Below the pieces are notes generated by a model. That model ran no database searches, had not been told where the DNA came from, and was given only the letters and a program-made list of their open reading frames with translations. Positions 27,669 to 35,777 of a DNA stretch of 64,000 nt are shown in pieces. The DNA is taken from assembly GCF_000284295.1 (NCBI RefSeq), contig NC_017093.1, positions 5,642,001 through 5,706,000 of the forward strand, read 5' to 3'. Made by a program: the position numbers and the translations under genes. The number at the start of each line of letters is the position of its first letter. The stretch's first letter is position 1. The DNA comes from Actinoplanes missouriensis 431. GTDB lineage: Bacteria; Actinomycetota; Actinomycetes; Mycobacteriales; Micromonosporaceae.

Positions 27669-29132
27669 ATGATCGTGGTGGACTGTGCCTCGTGCGGCGA
27701 CGAGCGGGACGCCGGCGCGGCGTTCTGCGAGGCATGCGGGCGGGCGCTGGAAATCGGGGGTTCGGCCCCTTCCGGAGCGGGCGAGGGTGGCGGCAGGCTG
27801 GGGGCGGGGGACGATCCTGATCCGTCGTCCGCACGCCGGCGGGCGTGCCCGCACTGCCGGGCGGCCCGCGCGGTCGGCGCGGACGGCTACTGCGAGGAGT
27901 GCGGCATGCTGGCCGGTCGGCCGCGGGACCATATCGAGGCGGACGGCGGCGCGGTGGCCGCCGCGGTGAGCGACCGCGGGCGGCGGCATCACCGCAACGA
28001 GGACGCCATGTGGCTGGCCGTCGGTGAGGCGGCCGCCGACGTGGTGGTCTGTGACGGGGTGTCGGCGTCCTTCGACCCGGACGCGGCGTCGGACATCGCG
28101 GCGCGCACGGCGGGGGAACTGCTGGCCGCCGCCCAGCACCCGGAGGACGAGGTCGCCGGTGGGGCGAGCGGTGACGGGCTCGCGGCGCTGCTGTCACCGG
28201 GCGACAAACCCGAAATGTCCGGCACCGCGGTGCGGGACCGCAGCGAGAGCTCAGCGCACGGCGACGGCCAGGCCCGCGGCGGTGCCGAGGGCGCCCGGCA
28301 CGAGGGCCCGGCCGGTAAAGGTGCCGAGGAAGCCCGGCACGAGGACTCGGCCGGTGAAAGCGCCGAGGGCGCCCGGCACGACGCGGATGAGGCCGTCGCC
28401 GACGGGGACGCCACGCCGGCCGTCGCGATCGCCGGGGTCGTCGCCGCCGCCATCGCCGGAGCGGCGGAGGCGGTGGTGTCGCTCGCGCACACCGGGGATC
28501 CGCGGCGGGCGGCGTCCAACCCGGCCTGCACGATCGTCGCCGCGGCGGTGCGCGGGCCGCACGTCGGGTTCGGCTGGGTGGGTGACAGCCGGGCCTACTG
28601 GCTGAACGCGGACGGCCCCGCCGAGCAGCTCACCGAGGACGACTCGTGGGCCGCCCACATGGTGAAGCTGGGCGCCGACCCGATCGAGGCGATGGACGAC
28701 CCGCGGGCCCACGCGATCACCGCCTGGCTGGGCGCGGACGCCGGGCCGATCATGCCGCGGGTGGGCGCGTTCACCGCGACGCACGACGGGTTGCTGGTGC
28801 TCTGCAGCGACGGGCTCTGGAACTACCTGCCCGACCCGGAGGCGTTCGCCGCGACGGTCCGGGACTGCGCGGCCGGCCGGTCGCTGCTGGAGGCCGCGCG
28901 GGCGCTCGTCTCGTTCGCGAACCGGGCCGGCGGCGCGGACAACATCACTGTCGCGCTGGTCCCGGTGCACGCGCCGGCGCCGCCCGCCGCCGGCCAGCAC
29001 GCGGGCCAGCCCGCCGCCGGCCAGCACGCGGGCCAGCCCGCCGCCGGTCAACTCGCCGCCGGCCCGCCGGCCGCGGGCTCCCCCGCTGCCGGCCCGGATC
29101 CCGCCGACTCGCCCGCCGCCGAGGACAACTGA
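27669..29132 (+). CDS. PP2C-type protein phosphatase with paired zinc ribbons
   Basis: 487 residues. Two zinc ribbons: C6-x2-C9/C20-x2-C23 and C60-x2-C63/C75-x2-C78. The PP2C domain then has RNEDA, VVVCDGVSAS, GWVGDSRAYW, LVLCSDGLW and GGADNITVAL, so every Asp of the two-metal site is present. A repetitive Glu/His/Arg/Gly insert (about 178-245) separates the first and second halves, and the C-terminal 50 residues are Ala/Gly/Pro/Gln repeats. It should dephosphorylate Ser/Thr substrates, most simply those of the kinase encoded just before it. ATG 27669 has AAAGAGG five bases upstream; GTG 27654, overlapping the pknG stop, is the alternative. Confidence 0.9.
   Translation: MIVVDCASCGDERDAGAAFCEACGRALEIGGSAPSGAGEGGGRLGAGDDPDPSSARRRACPHCRAARAVGADGYCEECGMLAGRPRDHIEADGGAVAAAVSDRGRRHHRNEDAMWLAVGEAAADVVVCDGVSASFDPDAASDIAARTAGELLAAAQHPEDEVAGGASGDGLAALLSPGDKPEMSGTAVRDRSESSAHGDGQARGGAEGARHEGPAGKGAEEARHEDSAGESAEGARHDADEAVADGDATPAVAIAGVVAAAIAGAAEAVVSLAHTGDPRRAASNPACTIVAAAVRGPHVGFGWVGDSRAYWLNADGPAEQLTEDDSWAAHMVKLGADPIEAMDDPRAHAITAWLGADAGPIMPRVGAFTATHDGLLVLCSDGLWNYLPDPEAFAATVRDCAAGRSLLEAARALVSFANRAGGADNITVALVPVHAPAPPAAGQHAGQPAAGQHAGQPAAGQLAAGPPAAGSPAAGPDPADSPAAEDN
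28284..28391 (+). repeat. In-frame 39-bp repeat inside the phosphatase gene
   Basis: Units at 28284-28322 and 28323-28361 plus a partial third from 28362 begin GCCGAGGGCGCCCGGCACGA and encode 13-residue repeats of the form AEGARHEGPAGKG. The array lies in a loop inside the PP2C domain and preserves the frame. Confidence 0.9.
28983..29051 (+). repeat. In-frame 27-bp repeat in the phosphatase C-terminal tail
   Basis: Two identical 27-base units (28983-29009 and 29010-29036) plus a partial third encode PAAGQHAGQ twice, in a tail outside the catalytic domain. Confidence 0.9.
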
Positions 29133-29141
29133 GGAGATCGA

Positions 29142-30407
29142 GTGTCGTACACCGCTGAGGCGTTCCAGAACGAGTACCTCGCCCTGGGCGCGAGCGAGGT
29201 CAACGCGATCGTCACGGTCACGTCGACCGGCGCGGCGGGCGGCGTCCGCACCGCCGGGGCCACCGAGATCATCATCGTGGACGCGTCCGGATCGATGCAG
29301 GCCGAGGGCCGGATCGGCGCCGCCCGGCAGGCCGCGAAGGCCGCCGTCGAGTGCATCGACGACGGCGTCCACTTCGCGATCATCGCGGGGGTGAGCACGG
29401 CGCAGCAGCTCTTCCCGGAGCCCGGCCGGCTCGCCGTCGCGTCGCCGGAGACCCGCGCGGCCGCGTCCCGGTCGATCGACCGGCTGCAGGCCAGCGGCGG
29501 CACCGCGATGGGCGCGTGGCTGCTGCTCGCGGCGCAACTGTTCGCGCAGCGTCCCGGCGACATCGCGCACGCCATCCTGCTCACCGACGGCGACAACGGG
29601 GAACGGTTCGGCTATCTCGAACAGGTCCTGGAGTCGATCACCGGCCGGTTCACCGTGGACTGCCGGGGCGTCGGCACCAACTGGAAGGTCTCCGAACTCC
29701 GCAAGATCGCCACGGCGATGCTGGGCACGGTCGACATCGTGGCCCGGCCGATCGAGCTGACCGCCGCGTTCCAGCAGATGATGACGACCGCGATGGGCAA
29801 GACCAGCGCCGACGTGCAGCTCAAGATCTGGACGCCGGTGAACACCACGGTCCGGTTCGTCAAACAGGTCGAGCCGCAGGTCACCGACCTGACCGGCAAA
29901 CGGGTCGAGGACGGGCCGCGCGCCGGGCGGTACCCGCTGGGCTCCTGGGGCCAGGAGAGCCGGGACTACCACGTCTGCGTGCAGGTGACGCCGGGAGCAG
30001 CCGGCGACGAGATGCTGGCCGCCCGGGTCTCGGTGGTCGAGGGTGACACCGTGCACGCGCAGGCGCTGGTCCGGGCCGTCTGGACCGACGACACCGCGCT
30101 CTCCACCCGGATCAACCGGCAGGTGGCGCACTACACCGGGCAGGCCGAGCTGGCGTCCGCGATCCAGGAGGGCCTGGCCGCCCGCGAGTCCGGGGACGAC
30201 CGGACCGCGACGCTGAAGTTCGGTCGGGCCGCCCAGCTCGCCCACGCCAGCGGGAACACCGCCACGTCCGAGCTGCTGGCGAAGGTGGTCGAGATCGAGG
30301 ACCCGGTGACGGGCACGGTGCGGCTCCGGCGCCGGGTCAACGCGGAGGACGAGATGGCGCTGGACACCCGCTCCACGAAGACGGTCCGGGTGGGGCGGGC
30401 GCAGTGA
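29142..30407 (+). CDS. von Willebrand factor A domain protein (TerY-like) of the kinase/phosphatase operon
   Basis: 421 residues. The vWA domain occupies about 40-235 with an intact metal-ion-dependent adhesion site: D47-A-S-G-S in VDASGSM, Thr in GGTAMG, and Asp in LLTDGDNG. Such domains hold a divalent cation and bind protein partners. After it comes a beta-rich domain and, at about 330-385, a short helical, TPR-like region. The C-terminal tail LDTRSTKTVRVG has three Thr near basic residues, a possible kinase target (inference). No signal peptide or membrane helix. GTG 29142 has GAGGAG five bases upstream. vWA, PP2C and Ser/Thr kinase together recall the TerY-P triad of tellurium-resistance-type systems. 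Confidence 0.85.
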   Translation: MSYTAEAFQNEYLALGASEVNAIVTVTSTGAAGGVRTAGATEIIIVDASGSMQAEGRIGAARQAAKAAVECIDDGVHFAIIAGVSTAQQLFPEPGRLAVASPETRAAASRSIDRLQASGGTAMGAWLLLAAQLFAQRPGDIAHAILLTDGDNGERFGYLEQVLESITGRFTVDCRGVGTNWKVSELRKIATAMLGTVDIVARPIELTAAFQQMMTTAMGKTSADVQLKIWTPVNTTVRFVKQVEPQVTDLTGKRVEDGPRAGRYPLGSWGQESRDYHVCVQVTPGAAGDEMLAARVSVVEGDTVHAQALVRAVWTDDTALSTRINRQVAHYTGQAELASAIQEGLAARESGDDRTATLKFGRAAQLAHASGNTATSELLAKVVEIEDPVTGTVRLRRRVNAEDEMALDTRSTKTVRVGRAQ

Positions 30408-31036
30408 CGGCGTACACCTGCCCGAAGGGCCATCAATCGGCGGAGAGCGACTTCTGCGACACCTGCGGGGTGAAGATCACCGGCGCCGATCCGACGGTCG
30501 TGGCGGTCGCCCCGCCGGCGGCGCCCGCCGGCACGGAGAGCGCGGAGACCTGCCCGCACTGCGGCGCGCCGCGGGGCGGCAGCGCCCGCTTCTGCGAGGA
30601 CTGCGGGTACGACCACGAGACCGGCCGCCTCCCCGCGATGGACGCCGCCGCGCCCGCCGCCTGGACCGCGACCGTCTTCGCCGACCGGGTCTACTTCGAC
30701 GCCAACGAGGTCGACGGCGTGACGTTCCCGCAGGACGCGCCGGAGCAGACCGTCACGTTGCCGGCACCGCAGGTCCGGATCGGGCGCCGCAGCTCGTCCC
30801 ACGGAACCGCGCCCGACCTGGACCTCACCGGCGACCCGGGGGTCTCGCACAACCACGCCCTGCTCACCCTCACGATCGACGGGCAGTGGCTGCTCTCCGA
30901 CCTGGGATCGACCAACGGGACATATCTGAACGCCGAGGACACTCCGCTGACCGCCGGACAGAGCCGCACCCTCAAGGACGGTGACCAGGTGCACGTGGGG
31001 ATCTGGACGACGATCACACTGCACGCCCCTTCGTGA
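30404..31036 (+). CDS. FHA domain protein with two N-terminal zinc ribbons
   Basis: 210 residues. Zinc ribbons: C6-x3-H10/C18-x2-C21 and C50-x2-C53/C64-x2-C67. The FHA domain (about 125-205) has IGRRSSSHGTAPDL, GVSHNHALLTL and DLGSTNGTYLN, so the phosphothreonine-binding Arg, Ser, His and Asn are present. It should recognise pThr on partner proteins. It is the only FHA gene in the operon and so parallels GarA, the PknG substrate of mycobacteria, but the GarA ETTS phosphosite is absent and zinc ribbons replace that N-terminus. GTG 30404 overlaps the vWA stop. Confidence 0.9.
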   Translation: MTAYTCPKGHQSAESDFCDTCGVKITGADPTVVAVAPPAAPAGTESAETCPHCGAPRGGSARFCEDCGYDHETGRLPAMDAAAPAAWTATVFADRVYFDANEVDGVTFPQDAPEQTVTLPAPQVRIGRRSSSHGTAPDLDLTGDPGVSHNHALLTLTIDGQWLLSDLGSTNGTYLNAEDTPLTAGQSRTLKDGDQVHVGIWTTITLHAPS

Positions 31037-31058
31037 TCTCGTCTGGTTCACTGGTGCC

Positions 31059-33302
31059 GTGTCGTCGTTCGGTGCCTCCCTTCGCTCCCTCCGCCGGTCC
31101 GCCGGCCTGACCATCGAGCAGCTCGCCGAGGCGTCCGGGGTGAGCGGCCGGGCGATCAGCGACATGGAGCGCGGGCACAGCCGGGCGCCGCAGACCCGTA
31201 CCCTCGCGGCTCTGGCGAAAGGCCTGGGCCTGGGCGACGACCGGCTGGCCGTGCTGGAGGACGCGGCCCGGGAGCAGCGGGCCCGCAACACCGGCGACCG
31301 GCCGCGGGTCTGCGAGCTGCCGCGCGCGGTGGCGGACTTCGTCGGCCGTGCCGCCGAGCTGGACCTGGTCCGCCGGCACCTGGTCCGCTCGCACCTTTCC
31401 GCCGAGGGCGAGCGCGGCCCGGCGCCGGTCGTGGTGGTGCACGGGCAGGCCGGGCTCGGCAAGACCGCGTTCGCCCTGCGGGTCGCCGGCGATCTGGGCG
31501 ACCGGTTCCCGGACGGGCGGTTCTACCTCGACCTGCGGGGCACCGACGCCGAGCCGATGACGGTCGGCGAGGCCCTGGTCCGGCTGCTGCGGGCCCTGGA
31601 GATGAGCCCGCGCCGGATCGCCGAGACCGACGAGGAACGCTCCAGCCAGCTGCGGTCCGTCCTGCGCGACCGCCGCTGCCTGCTGGTGCTGGACAACGCC
31701 GCCGGCGAGGCACAGGTACGCCCCCTGCTGCCCGCCGACGGCGCCGGCGTCGCCGTGGTGACCAGCCGGCGGGTTCTCGGCGGCCTGGAAGGGGTGCTCC
31801 GGATCCCGCTGCCGCCGTTCGCCGCGGCCGAGTCGGCGGAGCTGCTCGCCACCATCGCCGCCCAGGCGGTCGGCCCCGGCGTCGGCCAGGTCGCCGACCT
31901 CTGCGGCCACCTCCCGCTCGCGCTGCGGATCGCCGGCACCCGCCTCGCCACCCGGCCCGCCTGGACCGTCGATCACCTGGTGACCCGGCTCGCCGACGCG
32001 GACCGCCGGCTCGCGCTGCTCGCGCTCGGCGACACCGGGGTGGCGACCGCATTCGCGCTGTCGCACGCCCAGCTCTCCGGGCCGGCCCGCACCCTGTTCC
32101 GGCGCCTCGCGCACGTGCCGGGTGTCCGCTTCTCCCCGGAGATCGCGGCGGTGCTCGCCGGGATCGGGGCGGACGACGCCGTCGACGGGCTGGAGGAGCT
32201 GGTCGAGCTCGGCCTGCTGATGCCCGAGCCGGACGGCTGGGTGCGCTACCGCTTCCACGACCTGATCCGGCTCTACGCCGCGCAGCGGCTCGGCATCGAG
32301 GAGCCGCCCGGCGTCCGCGCCGAGACCGACCAGCGCCTCACCCGGTGGCTGCTGGAGACCGCGATCGTGGCCGGCCGCTGGTTCGAGCCGGGTTATGGCA
32401 AACTCCCCGACGACTACGACGGCCTGATTCCGCTCGCCACCGAGAAGGAGGCCGCCGAGTGGCTGCAGGCCGAGGCGGAGAACTGGCTCGGCGCGCTGCG
32501 ACAGGCGGCCGCGGACGGCCGGCACCAACTGGTCGTCGACGTGGCCGAGGCGCTGCACTGGTTCTCCGACTCGATGGTCTTCTGGGAGGGCTGGTACGAG
32601 GTGTACGGCCTGTCCCGTGCCGCCGCCGCCGAGCTGCCCGACCGGCACCAGGAGGTCACCCACCTGAACTACCACTCCTGGGCGGCCACCCACGCGGCGC
32701 GCCGGCCGGAGGAGGGCGCCGACATCGCGATGGCCGCGTACGAGCTGGCGGCAGCAATCGGTGACGTGAAGGAGCAGGGCTGGGCGCTGACCTACGCCGG
32801 GACCGCGTCCCGGTTCGCCGGGCAGCTGGACCGGGCGCTGCCGCTGTACCTGCGGGCGCAGCAACTCGCCGCCGACGCCGGTGACCACGACGCGTACGTG
32901 CAGCACTTCCAGGGCCTGGGCCTGCTGCTGGCCGCGATGGGCCGGCGCGAGGAGTCCCTGGAGATGTTCGCTGCGACGCTCCGCGAGCTGGACGTCCGGC
33001 CGGTGTCGCCCCGGCCGGCCGCGAGCGCCCGGGCCGGCGCGCACACGTTCGCCGCGGAGGTCCTCGCCGACCTGGGCAGATGGCCGGAGGCGCGGCGACA
33101 GGCCGAGCTGGCGCTGCCGCTGGTCCAGCGGACCGGGGACAACAGCCTGGTCGGGCAGGTCCACCTCACGCTGGGCCGGGCCCGGGGCGCGCTGGGCGAG
33201 CCGGAAGAGGCTCGGGCGGAGCTGATCCGGGCGCTGGAGCTGCTGGAGGAGACGCACTTCCGGAAAGGTGTCGAGCTGGCTCGCGCGCTGCTCATGCAGT
33301 AA
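31059..33302 (+). CDS. XRE-family regulator with NB-ARC ATPase and TPR-like repeats
   Basis: 747 residues. Helix-turn-helix at about 6-60 (LRRSAGLTIEQLAEASGVSGRAISDMERG). NB-ARC domain has the P-loop GQAGLGKT near 130, Walker B LLVLDNAAG, TSRRVLG, and CGHLPLALRIAGTRLA. The last 350 residues are TPR-like, including the segment RFAGQLDRALPLYLRAQQLA. Such STAND regulators switch on ligand or partner binding. GTG 31059 begins just before the helix-turn-helix; the frame upstream is not protein-like. It follows the FHA gene by 22 bases on the same strand and may be a downstream member of that transcript, though its architecture differs. Its signal and target are unknown. Confidence 0.88.
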   Translation: MSSFGASLRSLRRSAGLTIEQLAEASGVSGRAISDMERGHSRAPQTRTLAALAKGLGLGDDRLAVLEDAAREQRARNTGDRPRVCELPRAVADFVGRAAELDLVRRHLVRSHLSAEGERGPAPVVVVHGQAGLGKTAFALRVAGDLGDRFPDGRFYLDLRGTDAEPMTVGEALVRLLRALEMSPRRIAETDEERSSQLRSVLRDRRCLLVLDNAAGEAQVRPLLPADGAGVAVVTSRRVLGGLEGVLRIPLPPFAAAESAELLATIAAQAVGPGVGQVADLCGHLPLALRIAGTRLATRPAWTVDHLVTRLADADRRLALLALGDTGVATAFALSHAQLSGPARTLFRRLAHVPGVRFSPEIAAVLAGIGADDAVDGLEELVELGLLMPEPDGWVRYRFHDLIRLYAAQRLGIEEPPGVRAETDQRLTRWLLETAIVAGRWFEPGYGKLPDDYDGLIPLATEKEAAEWLQAEAENWLGALRQAAADGRHQLVVDVAEALHWFSDSMVFWEGWYEVYGLSRAAAAELPDRHQEVTHLNYHSWAATHAARRPEEGADIAMAAYELAAAIGDVKEQGWALTYAGTASRFAGQLDRALPLYLRAQQLAADAGDHDAYVQHFQGLGLLLAAMGRREESLEMFAATLRELDVRPVSPRPAASARAGAHTFAAEVLADLGRWPEARRQAELALPLVQRTGDNSLVGQVHLTLGRARGALGEPEEARAELIRALELLEETHFRKGVELARALLMQ

Positions 33303-33398
33303 TCCGACTTCTGCGTATTTTCCTGCGTGGTCCGGCGGGCCGTGGACTGATGAGATCTCTGGTAGAAGGCGGCGCCGCCGCCCATCGAAAGGAAACCC

Positions 33399-34232
33399 AT
33401 GAGCTTCGTCACGACCTCCGACGGCACCCAGATCTTCTACAAGGACTGGGGCACCGGCCGCCCGGTCGTGCTCAGCCACGGCTGGCCGCTGAACTCGGAC
33501 AGCTGGGAGGCTCAGCAGCTGTTCCTGGCCGAGCACGGCTACCGCGTCATCGCGCACGACCGCCGCGGTCACGGCAGGTCGACGCAGACCTGGCACGGCA
33601 ACGAGATGGACACGTACGCCGCGGACCTGGCCGCCGTGATCGACCACCTGGACCTGCGCGACGTCACGCTGATCGGCTTCTCCACCGGCGGCGGCGAGAT
33701 CAGCCGCTACATCGGCAACTACGGCACCGCCCGCATCGCGCAGGCCGTGCTGGTCTCCGCGGTGCCGCCGCTCATGCTGAAGACCGACGACAACCCGGGC
33801 GGCGTGCCGATCGAGGTCTTCGACGGCCTGCGCGCCGGTTCCCTCGCGGACCGCTCGCAGCTGTACAAGGACCTCGCCGACGGCCCGTTCTTCGGCAACA
33901 ACCGCGACGGCGTCACCATCGCCCGTGGTCCGCGTGACGCGTTCTGGCTGCAGGGCATGGCGGCCGGGCACCGCAACGCGTACGAGTCGATCGCCGCGTT
34001 CTCGGCCACCGACTTCCGCGGCGACCTCGCCAAGTTCGACGTGCCGACGCTCGTCATCCACGGCGACGACGACCAGGTCGTCCCGTTCGAGGTCGGCGGC
34101 AAGGCGTCGGCGGCGCTGGTCAAGGGCGCCGAGCTCAAGGTGTACGCCGGTGGGCCGCACGGCATCACCGACACCCACAAGGAGCAGCTCAACAACGACC
34201 TGCTGGAGTTCCTCAACAGCTACAACGCGTGA
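33399..34232 (+). CDS. Alpha/beta hydrolase, non-heme chloroperoxidase/arylesterase type
   Basis: 277 residues with the alpha/beta-hydrolase fold: oxyanion segment SHGWPLNSDSW, nucleophile elbow GFSTGGGE (Ser98 by count), acid Asp in VIHGDDDQVVP, and catalytic His in GGPHGITDTH. These match the cofactor-free haloperoxidase/esterase group, which hydrolyses esters and, in vitro, makes peracids. The natural substrate is unknown. GAAAGGAAACCC just before ATG 33399 gives a good ribosome site. It is monocistronic and followed by a strong hairpin. Confidence 0.9.
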   Translation: MSFVTTSDGTQIFYKDWGTGRPVVLSHGWPLNSDSWEAQQLFLAEHGYRVIAHDRRGHGRSTQTWHGNEMDTYAADLAAVIDHLDLRDVTLIGFSTGGGEISRYIGNYGTARIAQAVLVSAVPPLMLKTDDNPGGVPIEVFDGLRAGSLADRSQLYKDLADGPFFGNNRDGVTIARGPRDAFWLQGMAAGHRNAYESIAAFSATDFRGDLAKFDVPTLVIHGDDDQVVPFEVGGKASAALVKGAELKVYAGGPHGITDTHKEQLNNDLLEFLNSYNA

Positions 34233-34238
34233 TTTCAT

Positions 34239-34268
34239 GGGTGGTCCCGGCGCCTGCCGGGACCACCC
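34239..34268 (+). terminator. Strong hairpin after the hydrolase gene
   Basis: GGGTGGTCCCGGC and GCCGGGACCACCC form a perfect 13-bp stem with a 4-base loop, six bases after the stop codon. No T run follows, as is common in high-GC actinobacteria. Confidence 0.85.
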
Positions 34269-34287
34269 GTCCGCAAAGGAGCGTCTG

Positions 34288-34347
34288 ATGCGCCTGCGCC
34301 CGGTCACGGTCACCGCTGCGGTCCTGCCGGAGCCGGCCGCCCGCTGA
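34288..34347 (+). CDS. Short leader peptide upstream of MFS exporter
   Basis: A 19-residue open frame, MRLRPVTVTAAVLPEPAAR, with an excellent ribosome site (AAAGGAG six bases before ATG 34288). It ends 75 bases before the MFS gene, just beyond the hydrolase terminator, so it belongs to the MFS transcript. Downstream, CTCCTC at 34365-34370 can pair with the MFS ribosome site GAGGAG at 34411-34416. Leader peptides of this kind control many resistance genes by ribosome stalling. Nothing here proves translation; the peptide is too short for composition tests. Confidence 0.5.
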   Translation: MRLRPVTVTAAVLPEPAAR

Positions 34348-34364
34348 CAGCCGCGCGGCGGCGA

Positions 34365-34421
34365 CTCCTCAGGCCGGAGCGGTCCTTCCCGACCGTTTCC
34401 CTCCAGGCTCGAGGAGCTCCT
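34365..34421 (+). promoter_or_regulatory. Possible translational attenuator covering the MFS ribosome site
   Basis: CTCCTC (34365-34370) is complementary to GAGGAG (34411-34416), the ribosome site of the MFS gene. The site also lies in the palindrome AGGAGCTCCT (34412-34421). Sequestration that is relieved by a ribosome paused on the leader peptide is an inference. Confidence 0.4.
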
Positions 34422-35777
34422 TTGCGTACCCTCCTCCCGCGCCTCGGCGCGGGCTTCAACCGTCTCTGGGCCGCTGCGGCGGTCTCCAACACGGGCGACG
34501 GCATCACCATGGTGGCCGGCCCGCTCCTGCTCGCCTCGATCACCGCGAACCCTGCCCTGATCGCCGGCGGGGTCTTCGCCCAGCAACTGCCGTGGCTACT
34601 GTTCTCCCTGGTCAGCGGCGTCTTCGCGGATCGGCTGGACCGTCGCCGGCTGATCGTGGTGTCCAACCTGGTCCGGGCCGCCGCGCTGGCCGTGCTGACC
34701 CTGGCCGTCGCCACCGGGCAGGTGCCGGTGGCGCTGGTCTACCTGGTGCTGTTCGTCCTCGGCACGGGCGAGACGATCGTCGACACGGCGGGCGGCGCGC
34801 TGCTGCCCCGGCTGGTCGCGCCGGACCTGCTGCCGCGGGCGAACGCCCGGCTCAGCGCCACGTTCACGATCGCCAACCAGTTCGCGGCGAAGCCGCTCGG
34901 GGCGTGGCTGTTCGGCATCGCGGCCGCCGCGCCGTTCGCCGCGGACGCGCTGAGCTTCGTGGTCTCCGCGGCACTGATCGCCGCCCTCCCTGCCGCCGCG
35001 TCACAAGCCACCTACCCCGCCACGCCGCCGGAAACCGCGCCGTCGGAACCCGCCCCGCCGGAAACCGCGCCGTCGAAAACCGCGCCGCCGGAAACCGCAG
35101 CGTCGGAAACCGCGCTTCCGCCACCCGGCGACGGCCCGGCGACGTTGCGCGCGGACATCGCCGAAGGCGTGCGCTGGCTGCGCGGCCACCGCCTGCTCCG
35201 CACCCTCGCCGCCGCCATGGGCCTGGGCAACGTCGCGTTCTGCTCGGCGTTCGCCGTCTTCGTCCTCTACGCCCAGCAGCGCCTGGGCCTCTCCGGCGCC
35301 GGCTACGGCGTCCTGCTGACCACGTTCGCGGCCGGCGGCCTGATCGGCGCCGCGGTGGCGGCCCGGGTGACCGTACGGTTCGGCAGCCCGGCGGTCCTGC
35401 GCGCCGGTCTGCTGGTCGAGGTGATCACCCATCTGACCCTGGCGTCGACGACGAACGCCCTGGTCGCCGGCGCGGTGCTGGTGCTGTTCGGCGTGCAGAC
35501 CGTGGTGTGGGGCGTGATCACCGCGTCGCTGCGGCAGCGCCTGGTCCCGGACCGGCTGCTGGGCCGGGTGGGCAGTGTCTACGCGCTCCTGGAGACCGGC
35601 GGCGCGGCGGCCGGCACCCTGATCGGCGGGCTGCTCGCCGCGGCGCTGGGGCTGACGACGCCGTTCTGGGCGGCGGCCGCCGCGATGGCCGTCATCCTGG
35701 CAGTCGCGTGGCGACCGCTCGCCGAAGCCGGCCGGCGGCACGGCGGGACCGGCCCGCCCGCCGGAGCGCGATCATGA
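34422..35777 (+). CDS. MFS transporter (drug/siderophore exporter type)
   Basis: 451 residues with about twelve membrane helices in two halves: FNRLWAAAAVSNTGDG start, loop 2-3 motif GVFADRLDRRRLIVVSN, ADALSFVVSAALIAALP, and in the second half VRWLRGHRLLRTLAAAMG and GRVGSVYALLETGG. It is closest in layout to the MFS_3/EntS-like and macrolide-exporter-like group. The central cytoplasmic loop (residues 202-231) is a Pro/Glu/Thr/Ala repeat. Start TTG 34422 has GAGGAG five bases upstream. Its last 86 bases overlap, tail to tail, the HupE-like gene on the other strand. A preceding leader peptide suggests inducible expression. Confidence 0.88.
   Translation: MRTLLPRLGAGFNRLWAAAAVSNTGDGITMVAGPLLLASITANPALIAGGVFAQQLPWLLFSLVSGVFADRLDRRRLIVVSNLVRAAALAVLTLAVATGQVPVALVYLVLFVLGTGETIVDTAGGALLPRLVAPDLLPRANARLSATFTIANQFAAKPLGAWLFGIAAAAPFAADALSFVVSAALIAALPAAASQATYPATPPETAPSEPAPPETAPSKTAPPETAASETALPPPGDGPATLRADIAEGVRWLRGHRLLRTLAAAMGLGNVAFCSAFAVFVLYAQQRLGLSGAGYGVLLTTFAAGGLIGAAVAARVTVRFGSPAVLRAGLLVEVITHLTLASTTNALVAGAVLVLFGVQTVVWGVITASLRQRLVPDRLLGRVGSVYALLETGGAAAGTLIGGLLAAALGLTTPFWAAAAAMAVILAVAWRPLAEAGRRHGGTGPPAGARS
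35025..35114 (+). repeat. In-frame 15-bp minisatellite (six units) in the MFS central loop
   Basis: Six 15-base units such as CCGCCGGAAACCGCG encode PPETA, PSEPA, PPETA, PSKTA, PPETA and ASETA. It is the same unit length as in the AfsR-type gene but a different sequence. Confidence 0.9.

Noticed and set aside
31014..34586. Minus-strand open frame of about 1190 codons
   Set aside because: Antisense shadow of the XRE-NB-ARC gene and the hydrolase; composition (Val, Gly, Gln, Arg, Pro) is that of reverse-frame translation and the + genes have clear domains.
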